The notes beneath the pieces are model-generated. The model saw nothing but the letters and a program-made list of their open reading frames with translations. It did not search any database and was not told the origin of the DNA. DNA of 64,000 nt from Clostridium rhizosphaerae (GTDB lineage Bacteria > Bacillota > Clostridia > Clostridiales > Clostridiaceae): assembly GCF_016765585.1 (NCBI RefSeq), contig NZ_JAESWC010000009.1, positions 1 to 64,000 of the forward strand, in the 5' to 3' direction. A program made the translations under genes and the position numbers. This document shows, piece by piece, positions 52,276 to 60,511 of the stretch; within the stretch, counting starts at the first letter, position 1; each line of letters opens with the position of its first letter.

Positions 52276-53271
52276 GTGAAGAACATGAGAAGATTAGCGG
52301 CAGTTGCACTTATAAGTGTGTTTGCCATAAGTGTTGCAGGCTGTAATATGATATCAAAAACAGAGGCAGGAATTAAAAAGAGCCCTGTTGCAAAGTTCGA
52401 TAATGAAACTATAACAAAAGGACAGCTTGATGAGAGAATGGCAGGACTGCAGCAAAGTTTTATACAACAGTACGGCAATGATTACCTAAAAAATTCAGAT
52501 GCTAAAACTCAGTATGTAACTCAGGAAAAAAGTATGCTTGATAACATGATAACTGAGAAGATTCTTTTAAAGAAGGCTGATGAGCTTAAGGTTATGCCTA
52601 CAGATGAGAAAGAAAAAACTGATCTTATAAACAAAAAGATGGATGAACTTAAAAAGGCTTATACTGAAGATCAAATAAAGCAGGCAGGTTTTAGCGGCGG
52701 TTATAATGATGCTAAGTTTAAAGATTATGTAAAAGATCTTACTGTAATGGATAAGGTTTATGAAAATATAACTAAAGATATTAAGGTAGATGATGCTAAG
52801 GCTCAGGATTATTATACAAAAAATCAATCTCAGTATACAGAAAAGCCAAATATGATTAAACTTGCACATATACTTGTAGCTACTAAAGAAGAAGCTGACA
52901 AAGTTGAGCAAAGATTGAAAAATGGTGAAGACTTTGGAAAACTAGCTAAAGAGCTTTCTACTGACACAGGTTCAAAGGACAATAATGGAGAATATGAAGT
53001 TCCTTTTGTAGGTTCAGGTTTTGATGAAACCTTTATGAGCACTGCATTAGCACAGGCAGAAGGAAAGATATCAGCGCCAGTACAAACTCAATATGGGTTC
53101 CATATAATTAAAACTATATCAAAAACAAATTATCCTGTTAAAAAGTTTGAAGATGTAAAAGAAGATATTAAAAAGACGCTTTTAGATCAAGAAAAACAAA
53201 CTAAGTATACTGATACAATGACAAAATGGAGAACAGACGCTAAGATTAAGACTTACGAAGAAAACTTATAA
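52276..53271 (+). CDS. PrsA-like foldase lipoprotein (PpiC parvulin)
   Basis: The 331-residue protein has a lipoprotein signal ending SVAGC, a SurA-type N-terminal helical region (about 35-190) and a parvulin PPIase domain (NMIKLAHILVATKEEADKV to YGFHIIKTI, about 195-290). It should assist folding of exported proteins outside the membrane. The start is GTG 52276 after GGGGG; an ATG three codons later is the alternative. It follows mfd by 57 bases, as in clostridia and bacilli. Confidence 0.92.
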   Translation: MKNMRRLAAVALISVFAISVAGCNMISKTEAGIKKSPVAKFDNETITKGQLDERMAGLQQSFIQQYGNDYLKNSDAKTQYVTQEKSMLDNMITEKILLKKADELKVMPTDEKEKTDLINKKMDELKKAYTEDQIKQAGFSGGYNDAKFKDYVKDLTVMDKVYENITKDIKVDDAKAQDYYTKNQSQYTEKPNMIKLAHILVATKEEADKVEQRLKNGEDFGKLAKELSTDTGSKDNNGEYEVPFVGSGFDETFMSTALAQAEGKISAPVQTQYGFHIIKTISKTNYPVKKFEDVKEDIKKTLLDQEKQTKYTDTMTKWRTDAKIKTYEENL

Positions 53272-53272
53272 T

Positions 53273-53309
53273 AAAAATGCGGTGAAATTATTCGCCGCAT
53301 TTTTTATTT
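53273..53309 (+). terminator. Terminator of the mfd operon
   Basis: AAAAATGCGG pairs with CCGCATTTTT across a bulged loop, then a T run. Confidence 0.82.
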
Positions 53310-53454
53310 TTTAATTCATATTTACTTCTTTATTTCCAATAATAAAAATTAATAGGAATTATCTGTGTATAAATTTGCTTAATTGGAAAGATAATAATAA
53401 CACAAACAGATTTTATAAGTTAATTTTTAAGTACATATAAGGAGGTACACATTT

Positions 53455-54009
53455 ATGAAGGCAACTGGAATAGTTAGACGTATAGACGACCTTGGAAGAG
53501 TTGTTATTCCAAAGGAAATAAGAAGGACTCTTAGAATAAGAGAAGGAGATCCACTTGAAATATTTACTGACAGAGAAGGTGGAGTAATACTTAAAAAATA
53601 TTCGCCTATAGGGGAACTAAGTGATTTTTCAAAAGAATATGCAGAATCACTTCAGCAGTCAATAGGAAATATAGTTTTAATAGCAGATAAAGATGCTATA
53701 ATTTCAGCAAGTGGTGCACCAAAGAAAGATTTTGTGGAAAAGAAAATAAGCAATGAGCTAGAAAAGTGCATGGAAGACAGAAAAACTGTTTCCTTAGGAG
53801 AAGGAGCAGGAAAGCTTATACCATTGTATGATGATGAAGAAGTAGAAGGGAAGTATAATTCCCAAGTAATATCCCCAATAATATCAGAAGGCGATGCTAT
53901 AGGGGCAGTTATCATACTAGCAAAGCAGCCAGGAGAAAAGCTTGGAGAACTAGAAATGAAACTAGCCGAAACAGCATCAGCCTTTTTAGGAAAGCAAATG
54001 GAACAATAA
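53455..54009 (+). CDS. spoVT: Stage V sporulation regulator SpoVT
   Basis: The 184-residue protein begins with an AbrB-type swapped-hairpin DNA-binding domain (ATGIVRRIDDLGRVVIPKEIRRTLRI) and continues with a GAF-like domain (about 60-180). In Bacillus it modulates forespore sigma-G genes. The AGGAGG site is strong. The upstream DNA has no promoter that I can assign with confidence; a GTATAA with a weak downstream box near 53365 could be sigma-G. It has its own terminator. Confidence 0.96.
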   Translation: MKATGIVRRIDDLGRVVIPKEIRRTLRIREGDPLEIFTDREGGVILKKYSPIGELSDFSKEYAESLQQSIGNIVLIADKDAIISASGAPKKDFVEKKISNELEKCMEDRKTVSLGEGAGKLIPLYDDEEVEGKYNSQVISPIISEGDAIGAVIILAKQPGEKLGELEMKLAETASAFLGKQMEQ

Positions 54010-54021
54010 TGGCAACATGTT

Positions 54022-54051
54022 AAATGGCAGCATGTCTGCCATTTGTTTTTT
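54022..54051 (+). terminator. Terminator of spoVT
   Basis: AAATGGCAG pairs with CTGCCATTT, loop of five, then GTTTTTT. Confidence 0.88.
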
Positions 54052-54170
54052 GCTTCAACTGAATTATTGACTATATCTTTGTAAAGTATTCAATACTTTC
54101 TCAAAAAGTAATAAATTTCCTATAATTTAAATAATTATAAACATAACAATTTTGGAGGATTTTTTACTTT

Positions 54171-55706
54171 ATGAGAAAACAATCATTAATAAAAGGTACT
54201 TTAATACTAGGAGCATCAGGGATTGTTGCAAAAGCTATGGGTATACTCTTTAGGTGGCCTCTAATAATGCTTATTGGAGATGAAGGCGTTGGCTACTATC
54301 AAATGTCTTATCCTCTATATACCTTTTTTATAGCTATAGCATCAGGGGTGCCTATTGCCATTTCTAAAATGGTATCAGAGAGAAATGCTGTAGGTGATAA
54401 GAGCGGTGCGGTTCAGGTGTTAAGAAATGCAGTATTCCTAATGATTATATTAGGAGGAGGCTTTTCTGCTTTTTTATTTATATTTTCAAAACAGCTTGTA
54501 GATATTTTCAGGTGGAACGAAAAATCTTATTATTCATTGGTTGCTATTTCCTTTGCACCCTTTATTATTTCTATAATGACCTGTATTAGAGGATTCTTCC
54601 AAGGGATGCAGAACATGTACCCAACAGCTGTATCTCAAATTATAGAGCAGTTTGGAAGGGTTTGCATTGGAGTTGGACTTGCCTATCTGCTTCTTCCTAA
54701 GGGAATTGAGTACTCTGCTGGAGGTGCTGCCTTTGGAGCTGCTGCAGGTGGATTATTAGCCGGTACATATTTAATCATTAAATACTTTAAATCAAGAAAT
54801 GATTTTACTATTATTAAGGCGAAAAGAGATAAAAATATTTTAGGAAAGCTTCTACATATTGCTATACCTATTTCTCTAGGTGCAACAGCAAGCTCAATTA
54901 TGGGGCTTTTAGATTCTCTTTTGGTACCTACTAATCTATACAAAGCAGGTTTCAATTCAGCGCAGGTAGCCACGTTGTTTGGTCAGCTTACGGGAAAGGC
55001 TATGGTACTTGTTAGCGTTCCTTTAACCTTGTCTATGGCTCTTTGTATGTCCCTTGTACCTGTAATTTCAGAAGCTAACATTAAAGGAAAAAGAGATGAA
55101 GTAATAAGCAGGGTAAACACGGCAGTAAGGTTATCCTGGGTTATAGCTATGCCTTGTTTTCTAGGTCTTTATTTTATGGCTCCTCAAATTTTGGGACTCA
55201 TTTTTCCAGGACATGCAGATGGCTATAAAATACTTCAGCTTCTATCATTTACTATACCGTTTATAATAACATCTCAGGCGAGCACATCGATACTTCAAGG
55301 AGTCGGGAAGATTTATATTCCTGTGTTTAACCTTGGTTTAGGATGCCTCGTTAAGGTTATAATAACCTATAGTTTAGTAAGAATGCCTCAGATAAATATA
55401 TATGGTGCAGCTTTAGGGAGCATAGGCGGTTATATTACAGCTTCTATGCTTAATATGAGCGCTATGAAGAGAAGTTTGAAGGTAAAGATTAATTACTATG
55501 ATGTGTTAATAAAACCAGCCTTTGCAGCAATATTAATGATAATTTCAGTTGTATTTATTTATATGTATGTCTATAATTATACAGTAAGTAATGGTATTTC
55601 TACCTTGCTTGCTATAGGAATCGGAGGAATAATATACATTATTTTAATTATTGTTTTCGGAGTATTTAAATATAGTTATGTAAGAAGTAAATTTTTTAAA
55701 AAATAA
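54171..55706 (+). CDS. SpoVB/YabM-like polysaccharide flippase (MVF/MurJ superfamily)
   Basis: The 511-residue protein has about 14 membrane helices and begins LIKGTLILGASGIVAKAMGILFR, with RGFFQGMQNMYPTAVSQIIEQ and STSILQGVGKIYIPV, typical of stage V sporulation protein B-like exporters. These move lipid-linked wall precursors across the membrane. Its position between spoVT and mazG matches Bacillus yabM. Whether it serves the cortex or the vegetative wall is unknown. GGAGG precedes the ATG. Confidence 0.9.
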   Translation: MRKQSLIKGTLILGASGIVAKAMGILFRWPLIMLIGDEGVGYYQMSYPLYTFFIAIASGVPIAISKMVSERNAVGDKSGAVQVLRNAVFLMIILGGGFSAFLFIFSKQLVDIFRWNEKSYYSLVAISFAPFIISIMTCIRGFFQGMQNMYPTAVSQIIEQFGRVCIGVGLAYLLLPKGIEYSAGGAAFGAAAGGLLAGTYLIIKYFKSRNDFTIIKAKRDKNILGKLLHIAIPISLGATASSIMGLLDSLLVPTNLYKAGFNSAQVATLFGQLTGKAMVLVSVPLTLSMALCMSLVPVISEANIKGKRDEVISRVNTAVRLSWVIAMPCFLGLYFMAPQILGLIFPGHADGYKILQLLSFTIPFIITSQASTSILQGVGKIYIPVFNLGLGCLVKVIITYSLVRMPQINIYGAALGSIGGYITASMLNMSAMKRSLKVKINYYDVLIKPAFAAILMIISVVFIYMYVYNYTVSNGISTLLAIGIGGIIYIILIIVFGVFKYSYVRSKFFKK

Positions 55707-55738
55707 GAATTTGATATACATGTAAGGAGGCAAAACAA

Positions 55739-57196
55739 ATGATTAGAATTGTTGGACTGGGTCCTGGCGATAAAGATGCTATAACTCTTGGAACCTTAGA
55801 AGTTTTAAAAAGTGGCGGAAATGTTTTTTTAAGAACTTATAAGCATCCTAATGTAGAGTATTTAGAGCAGCTTGGAGTAAAGTTTGAAACTTACGATGAA
55901 ATATATGATAATGCAGAAAACTTTGATGAAGTTTATAGTTCTATTGCTGAGAAGCTTATGAACGAACAGAAATCATATGGAGATATAGTTTATGCAGTAC
56001 CAGGGCATCCTCTTGTTGCAGAAAAGTCTGTAAGCAATTTGATTAAGCTTTGTGAGAAGCAGGGAGTAAAATATGAGATTTATCCTGCTGTAAGCTTTAT
56101 AGATGTTATTATGGAAAGTCTTCAAATTGATCCCGTAAACGGGTTAAAGGTAATAGATGCTTTTGATATACATAACCAGCTCTTTGATAAAAGAATAGGA
56201 ACAATAGTAACTCAGGTTTATAACAACTATATAGCATCAGAGGTAAAGCTTGCACTGAGTGAATATTATAAAGATGATACTGAAATTTATTTTATTCGTG
56301 CTGCAGGGGTAAAGGGTATGGAGAGCATAAGAAAAATACCTCTCTATGAGCTTGACAGGCAGGAGGACGTAGATCATTTAACTTCGGTGTATATTCCTAA
56401 GGATTTAAACAATACATATGATTTTAAGGATTTTATAGATATAATGGGTACCTTAAGAGGCGAAGAGGGCTGCCCATGGGATAAGGAGCAGAATCATGAG
56501 TCTTTGAAAAGGTACCTTATAGAGGAATGCTACGAGGTTTTAGAAGCTATAGATGCAAATGATGAAGACATGATGATAGAAGAGCTTGGAGACGTGCTGC
56601 TTCAAGTGGTATTTCATGCTCAGATTGGAAAAGAAGAAGGCTATTTTGATATAACTGATGTTATAAAGGCAGTCAGCACGAAAATGATAGAAAGACATCC
56701 ACATATTTTTGGAAATGTTAAGGCTGATACTTCTGAAGAAGTTTTAGCTAACTGGGATGAAATAAAGAAAAAAGAAAAAGGTTTTGAGAACTTTACAGAA
56801 GAATTAAGACATATTCCTAAGAATTTGCCGGCGCTTATGAGAGCAGAAAAAGTTCAAGCTAAAGCAAAAAAGACAGGATTTGACTGGGACAAAGTTGAAG
56901 ACGCATTAAATAAGGTTTTAGAGGAATATGAAGAGGTAAAAGATGTATATAAAGGTGAAAACAGGGCAAGAATACTAGAAGAACTGGGAGATTTAATATT
57001 TGCTTCAGTAAATGTGTGCAGATTCCTTGACATTGAGCCTGAAAATGCATTAAATTATACTATAGACAAATTTATAAATCGCTTTGAATACATAGAGAAA
57101 ACTGCATTAGGCAAGGGAGTAAAGCTTACTGATATGACCTTAGAACAAATGGATATTCTTTGGGAAGAAGCTAAGCATAAGAAAAATTTGTCATAA
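55739..57196 (+). CDS. mazG: MazG nucleotide pyrophosphohydrolase with tetrapyrrole-methylase-like domain (YabN)
   Basis: The 485-residue fusion has an N-terminal SAM-dependent tetrapyrrole methylase-like domain (IRIVGLGPGDKDAITLGTLE, VPGHPLVAEKSV; 1-215) and two MazG units, the first with the metal-binding EECYEVLEAID and EELGDVLLQVVFH, the second with EELGDLIFASVNV. It probably hydrolyses aberrant nucleoside triphosphates; the role of the methylase-like domain is unknown. AGGAGG upstream. Conserved place before hup. Confidence 0.95.
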   Translation: MIRIVGLGPGDKDAITLGTLEVLKSGGNVFLRTYKHPNVEYLEQLGVKFETYDEIYDNAENFDEVYSSIAEKLMNEQKSYGDIVYAVPGHPLVAEKSVSNLIKLCEKQGVKYEIYPAVSFIDVIMESLQIDPVNGLKVIDAFDIHNQLFDKRIGTIVTQVYNNYIASEVKLALSEYYKDDTEIYFIRAAGVKGMESIRKIPLYELDRQEDVDHLTSVYIPKDLNNTYDFKDFIDIMGTLRGEEGCPWDKEQNHESLKRYLIEECYEVLEAIDANDEDMMIEELGDVLLQVVFHAQIGKEEGYFDITDVIKAVSTKMIERHPHIFGNVKADTSEEVLANWDEIKKKEKGFENFTEELRHIPKNLPALMRAEKVQAKAKKTGFDWDKVEDALNKVLEEYEEVKDVYKGENRARILEELGDLIFASVNVCRFLDIEPENALNYTIDKFINRFEYIEKTALGKGVKLTDMTLEQMDILWEEAKHKKNLS

Positions 57197-57236
57197 AAGA
57201 AGGAATTTCCGTATTTATGAAGAACTAATTAAAGGA

Positions 57237-57353
57237 CAATTAATAATGAATAATGAATAATTGATAATTAAAGCAAGTTTTGCTTTGCAAAACTTAAGTA
57301 CAATTCGAAAATCCCGTAATTATTAGTTATTAATTTTTAATTATTAATTAACA
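57237..57353. repeat. AT-rich palindromic element (family R3), second copy
   Basis: AATTAATAATGAATAATGAATAATT on the left pairs with AATTATTAGTTATTAATTTTTAATTATTAATT-type sequence on the right (only short parts quoted exactly). An inner hairpin is AAGTTTTGC/GCAAAACTT. The layout resembles 30149-30305 with a different sequence. No gene. Confidence 0.6.
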
Positions 57354-57420
57354 AAACTGTTTAGTAATATTTTATATATATACTAAAAGAAAAATGGGCT
57401 GAAAATAAATTTATATTTTT

Positions 57421-57510
57421 AGGAGGTGAAGAACCCTGGTTTGCGGTTAGAATTAACCTATCTTTCTGGCCCGGTAAGGTAAAATCAATTGATTTAAAAA
57501 ACCAGGATAC
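57421..57510 (+). promoter_or_regulatory. Structured leader of hup burying its ribosome binding site
   Basis: CCTGGTTT (57435-57442) pairs with AAACCAGG (57499-57506), and the latter includes the AGGA that serves hup. Between them lie GGTTA-GAAT-TAACC and AAATCA/TGATTT hairpins. A strong unused AGGAGG at 57421 precedes an 18-codon GTG-initiated frame (from 57426). Translation of that frame or ligand binding could open the stem. Confidence 0.55.
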
Positions 57511-57514
57511 AAAA

Positions 57515-57793
57515 GTGAACAAAACAGAATTAGTTGCAAGTATGGCTGAGAAAAGCAGCTTAACAAAAAAAGATGCAGAAGCGGCATTAAAAGCTTTCAT
57601 AGATAGTGTTCAAGAAGCACTAGCAAAAGGAGAAAAAGTTCAATTAGTTGGATTTGGAACTTTCGAAGCTAGAGAAAGAGCTGCTAGAGTTGGAAGAAAT
57701 CCAAGAACTAAAGAAGAAATTACTATACCAGCATCAGTAGTTCCAGTATTTAAAGCTGGTAAGGAATTCAAAGAAAAGGTTGAAAATAAATAA
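57515..57793 (+). CDS. hup: HU-family DNA-binding protein
   Basis: The 92-residue protein has NKTELVASMAEKSSLTKKDAE, VQLVGFGTFEARERAARVGRNP and the DNA-arm region, with the full HU length. HU compacts and bends DNA. The start is GTG 57515 with AGGA seven bases upstream, inside a predicted leader helix. Conserved place between mazG and rqcP. Confidence 0.97.
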   Translation: MNKTELVASMAEKSSLTKKDAEAALKAFIDSVQEALAKGEKVQLVGFGTFEARERAARVGRNPRTKEEITIPASVVPVFKAGKEFKEKVENK

Positions 57794-57805
57794 TACTTTT
57801 TCTAT

Positions 57806-57842
57806 AAAAGCCTGGATTTTAATTAATCTAGGCTTTTGTTAT
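57806..57842 (+). terminator. Terminator of hup
   Basis: AAAAGCCT with GGATT pairs with AATC and AGGCTTTT, followed by GTTATA; it lies 13 bases after the stop codon. Confidence 0.8.
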
Positions 57843-57863
57843 AATAAAGATTGGGGTGTTTTT

Positions 57864-58133
57864 ATGAGATTAGACAAATATCTAAAAGTTTCAAGAATAA
57901 TAAAAAGGCGTACCGTTGCCAAAGAAGCATGTGAAAATGGCAGAGTAAGTATAAATGGCAAGATAGCCAAACCAAGTACTGATATTAAAGAAAACGATAT
58001 AATTGAAATTCAATATGCTACAAAATCCTTAAAAGCAAGAATAACTAATGTAGCAGAGCACGTTAGGAAAGAAGAAGCAAAGGACATGTATGAAATACTG
58101 GTTGGAGAAGAGGATACAGACGAGGAAGAGTAA
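57864..58133 (+). CDS. rqcP: S4-domain ribosome quality control protein RqcP (YabO)
   Basis: ATG 57864 follows GGGGTG; the frame is open upstream only because it runs through the hup terminator. The 89-residue S4 domain reads MRLDKYLKVSRIIKRRTVAKE, RVSINGKIAKPSTDIKENDII, with an acidic tail. Bacillus RqcP/YabO binds the stalled 50S subunit with RqcH during alanine tailing. Conserved position between hup and yabP. Confidence 0.93.
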   Translation: MRLDKYLKVSRIIKRRTVAKEACENGRVSINGKIAKPSTDIKENDIIEIQYATKSLKARITNVAEHVRKEEAKDMYEILVGEEDTDEEE

Positions 58134-58159
58134 TATATCTTACCCCTCAGGCATATATT
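58131..58159 (+). promoter_or_regulatory. Sigma-E-type promoter of yabPQ
   Basis: TAATATA (58131-58137) and CATATATT (58152-58159) are 14 bases apart and match the sigma-E consensus KMATATT-N14-CATACAHT at 6 of 7 and 7 of 8 positions. The -35 contains the rqcP stop codon. In Bacillus, yabPQ depend on sigma-E. Confidence 0.65.
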
Positions 58160-58207
58160 AGATACAAGAAGGATAACGAAATTAATAGGTGTACCTGGAG
58201 GGATAAG

Positions 58208-58501
58208 ATGGAGATAAAGAAAGAGATAAAAATTGAAGATAAAAAGAGCAATCTAATCCTTGAAAACAGAAAAAGACTTGCATTGACTGGCGTGCTGGAA
58301 GTTATAAGCTTTAATGACAATGTTATAATGCTTAATACAAACTTAGGCTCTATGACCATAAAAGGTGAAGGGCTTAGAATGAATAAGCTTGATGTTCAAA
58401 ATGGAGAAGTAATGATTGTTGGGACAATTAATTCCTGTATTTATTCTGGAACAGAAATTAAAAAAGATGATGAAAGCATATTTAAAAAGCTTTTCAAATA
58501 G
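58208..58501 (+). CDS. yabP: Spore coat assembly protein YabP
   Basis: The 97-residue protein has ENRKRLALTGVLEVISFNDN, VIMLNTNLGSMTIKGEGLRMNKL and GEVMIVGTINSCIYS, the YabP/YqfC beta-sandwich pattern. It acts in the mother cell. GGAGGG upstream; yabQ follows nine bases after the stop, so the two are an operon. Confidence 0.95.
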   Translation: MEIKKEIKIEDKKSNLILENRKRLALTGVLEVISFNDNVIMLNTNLGSMTIKGEGLRMNKLDVQNGEVMIVGTINSCIYSGTEIKKDDESIFKKLFK

Positions 58502-58510
58502 GGAGAGATT

Positions 58511-58939
58511 ATGTTATCTACAGTAGCTTCCCAATCTAATCTTTTACTTTTCAGTATGCTTGCAGGGGTACTAACAGGAATGCTTTTCGATCTTTACAGA
58601 GTTTTAAGAGGATTTGAAAATCCTAATAAAATACTAACCTTTATAGAAGATACATTATTTTGGATACTTACGAGTATAATTGTATTTATATTTTTACTTA
58701 AAACCAACTATGCATACATGAGAGAATATGTATACATAACTATAGCTTTAGGAATATTAATTTACATTTTTGTTTTAAGTAAATCTTTTATAAAGGTTGA
58801 ATATAAAATCATAGGAATTATTATCAAGTTTACCAGAATTATATTTAATTATGTGTTTTATCCAATCAATTTAATATTTTATAGATTAAAAAGAAAAAAT
58901 AAACAAAAAATCCTAAAGAAAAAACTTGAAGAAAACTAG
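58511..58939 (+). CDS. yabQ: Spore cortex protein YabQ
   Basis: The 142-residue protein has four membrane helices after the family opening LLFSMLAGVLTGMLFDLYRV, and a basic C-terminal tail. In Bacillus it is a mother-cell sigma-E protein of the forespore membrane needed for cortex formation. GGGAGAG precedes the ATG. Confidence 0.93.
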   Translation: MLSTVASQSNLLLFSMLAGVLTGMLFDLYRVLRGFENPNKILTFIEDTLFWILTSIIVFIFLLKTNYAYMREYVYITIALGILIYIFVLSKSFIKVEYKIIGIIIKFTRIIFNYVFYPINLIFYRLKRKNKQKILKKKLEEN

Positions 58940-59001
58940 AATAGAACTTAAAATATAGTTGATAGTATATTTTTTACTGCTGTTTTAATGAGAGGTAACT
59001 G

Positions 59002-59271
59002 ATGAAAAAAAAAGTTAGTCTGAAAAAGGTTCTTATAGTTTTATTTTCGGCATATGTGTGCTACATTATTGGAAGCACTCAAATTTCCATGACTAAAATT
59101 AGAAAAGAATTAAATGTTAGACAACAGGAACTTACTAAACTGCAGGAAAAGAATGAGAAATTACAGGATGAAGTAAAAATGTCCAAAACTGATGATTATA
59201 TTGAAAAGTTAGCCAGAGAAAGGCTTGGTATGATTAAGGATGGCGAGACTCCTGTAATACCCAAGAAATAA
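59002..59271 (+). CDS. divIC: Septum formation initiator DivIC/FtsB
   Basis: The 89-residue protein has a short cytoplasmic start, one membrane helix (about 9-26), a coiled coil (RQQELTKLQEKNEKLQDEVKM) and the family ending DYIEKLARERLGMIKDGE. It is a divisome scaffold working with FtsL and DivIB. GAGAGG upstream. Same order as in Bacillus. Confidence 0.94.
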   Translation: MKKKVSLKKVLIVLFSAYVCYIIGSTQISMTKIRKELNVRQQELTKLQEKNEKLQDEVKMSKTDDYIEKLARERLGMIKDGETPVIPKK

Positions 59272-59354
59272 CATTGAAATATAGGGGTTCCTAAACAGCA
59301 TATGAATTTCAAAATAAACCTGATGTTTGAACTTTTCAAATATCTATTTATTAT

Positions 59355-59382
59355 TTGAAACTATGTAGTAGGACTCTATAAT
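59355..59382 (+). promoter_or_regulatory. Sigma-A promoter of the S1-domain gene
   Basis: TTGAAA and TATAAT with 16 bases between, about 40 bases before the gene. Confidence 0.7.
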
Positions 59383-59421
59383 ATATAACATATTTAATTT
59401 TTAAGGAGGAGTCTTTTTAAT

Positions 59422-59832
59422 ATGACCTTACAAACAGGAAGTATCCTTGAAGGCACAGTAGTAAACATCACTAATTTTGGAGCGTTCGTTGAAGTGGATG
59501 GAAAAACAGGTTTGGTCCACATATCTGAGGTTTCAGATACATTCGTAAAAAATATTAGAGATTATCTTAAAGAAAAAGACAAAGTAAAAGTTAAGGTGAT
59601 TTCAGTTGATGATAATGGAAAGATAAGTTTATCCATTAAACAAGCTTCACCACCAAGAAAATCTGTAAAGCCTATGGAGATAGATTGGAACCAAGAAAAG
59701 GGTAAAGTAAATACAGCTTCTTTCGAGGATAGACTTTCAAAGTTCTTAAAGGAAAGTGAAGAGAAGGTACAGGAACTTAAGAAGCACCAGGATTCCAGAG
59801 GTCGTGGTTATAGAAAAAGTTCAAATTATTAA
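59422..59832 (+). CDS. yabR: S1 RNA-binding domain protein (YabR-like)
   Basis: The 136-residue protein is one S1 domain (GSILEGTVVNITNFGAFVEVDGKTGLVHISEVSDTFV to GKISLSIK, 6-75) with a charged C-terminal tail. It belongs to the YabR/general stress protein 13 group; it probably binds RNA or ribosomes. AAGGAGGAG upstream. Conserved after divIC. Confidence 0.93.
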   Translation: MTLQTGSILEGTVVNITNFGAFVEVDGKTGLVHISEVSDTFVKNIRDYLKEKDKVKVKVISVDDNGKISLSIKQASPPRKSVKPMEIDWNQEKGKVNTASFEDRLSKFLKESEEKVQELKKHQDSRGRGYRKSSNY

Positions 59833-59840
59833 TATATAAT

Positions 59841-59870
59841 AGGAATCGAACTTTCGGTTCCTTTAATATT
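59841..59870 (+). terminator. Weak terminator of yabR
   Basis: AGGAATCGAA pairs with TTCGGTTCCT (one G-T pair), followed by TTAATATTTTT. Confidence 0.6.
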
Positions 59871-59883
59871 TTTAAAAAAGATG

Positions 59884-59912
59884 TTGACATTGCACAGTAT
59901 ATATAATATAAT
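59884..59912 (+). promoter_or_regulatory. Sigma-A promoter of the tRNA operon
   Basis: TTGACA (59884-59889) and TATAAT (59907-59912), both perfect, with 17 bases between; about 25 bases before the first tRNA. Confidence 0.9.
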
Positions 59913-59937
59913 TATTTTTGTCGCAAGAGAGTGACTT

Positions 59938-60026
59938 GCTGGAGTGGCGGAACTGGCAGACGCACAGGACTTAAAATCCTGCGGTGGTTGAACACCGTAC
60001 CGGTTCGATTCCGGTCTTCAGCACCA
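59938..60026 (+). tRNA. tRNA-Leu (anticodon TAA), copy 1
   Basis: Class II tRNA of 89 bases with acceptor GCTGGAG/CTTCAGC, anticodon loop CTTAAAA, a long variable arm and an encoded CCA. Confidence 0.97.
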
Positions 60027-60031
60027 AATAT

Positions 60032-60107
<76 letters not shown>

Positions 60108-60124
60108 ATTAAATTAAATAATAT

Positions 60125-60201
60125 GGCGGAATAGCTCAGTTGGCTAGAGCAATCGGTTCATACCCGATGTGTCGTAGGTTCAAGTCCTATTTCCGCTACC
60201 A
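60125..60201 (+). tRNA. Elongator tRNA-Met (anticodon CAT), copy 1
   Basis: 77 bases, acceptor GGCGGAA, anticodon loop TTCATAC, CCA encoded. The body resembles elongator Met rather than the lysidine-modified tRNA-Ile. Confidence 0.9.
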
Positions 60202-60206
60202 ACTCA

Positions 60207-60295
60207 GCTGGAGTGGCGGAACTGGCAGACGCACAGGACTTAAAATCCTGCGGTGGTTGAACACCGTACCGGTTCGATTCCGGTCTTCAGCACCA
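60207..60295 (+). tRNA. tRNA-Leu (anticodon TAA), copy 2
   Basis: Identical to the copy at 59938, 269 bases downstream, as part of a tandem duplication. Confidence 0.97.
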
Positions 60296-60300
60296 AATAT

Positions 60301-60376
60301 CGCGGGGTGGAGCAGCTGGCAGCTCGTCGGGCTCATAACCCGAAGGTCGCAGGTTCAAGTCCTGCCCCCGCAACCA
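60301..60376 (+). tRNA. Initiator tRNA-fMet (anticodon CAT), copy 2
   Basis: Same as copy 1 except one pair of the T stem: T-A in copy 1 is C-G here, a compensatory double change. Confidence 0.96.
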
Positions 60377-60394
60377 ATTAAATTTAAATATTAT

Positions 60395-60471
60395 GGCGGA
60401 ATAGCTCAGTTGGCTAGAGCAATCGGTTCATACCCGATGTGTCGTAGGTTCAAGTCCTATTTCCGCTACCA
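60395..60471 (+). tRNA. Elongator tRNA-Met (anticodon CAT), copy 2
   Basis: Identical to the copy at 60125. Last tRNA before the terminator. Confidence 0.9.
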
Positions 60472-60474
60472 GGT

Positions 60475-60511
60475 AATCCCTATAGATTTTCTATAGGGAT
60501 TTTATGATTTT
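60475..60511 (+). terminator. Terminator of the tRNA operon
   Basis: AATCCCTATAGA pairs with TCTATAGGGATT, loop TTT, followed by T-rich sequence; it also faces the convergent PHP gene. Confidence 0.88.

Noticed and set aside
60140-60496. A 118-codon frame with repeated MARAIGSYPMCRRFKSY
   Set aside because: It is the translation of the tandem tRNA genes; the repeat in the peptide is the tRNA duplication.
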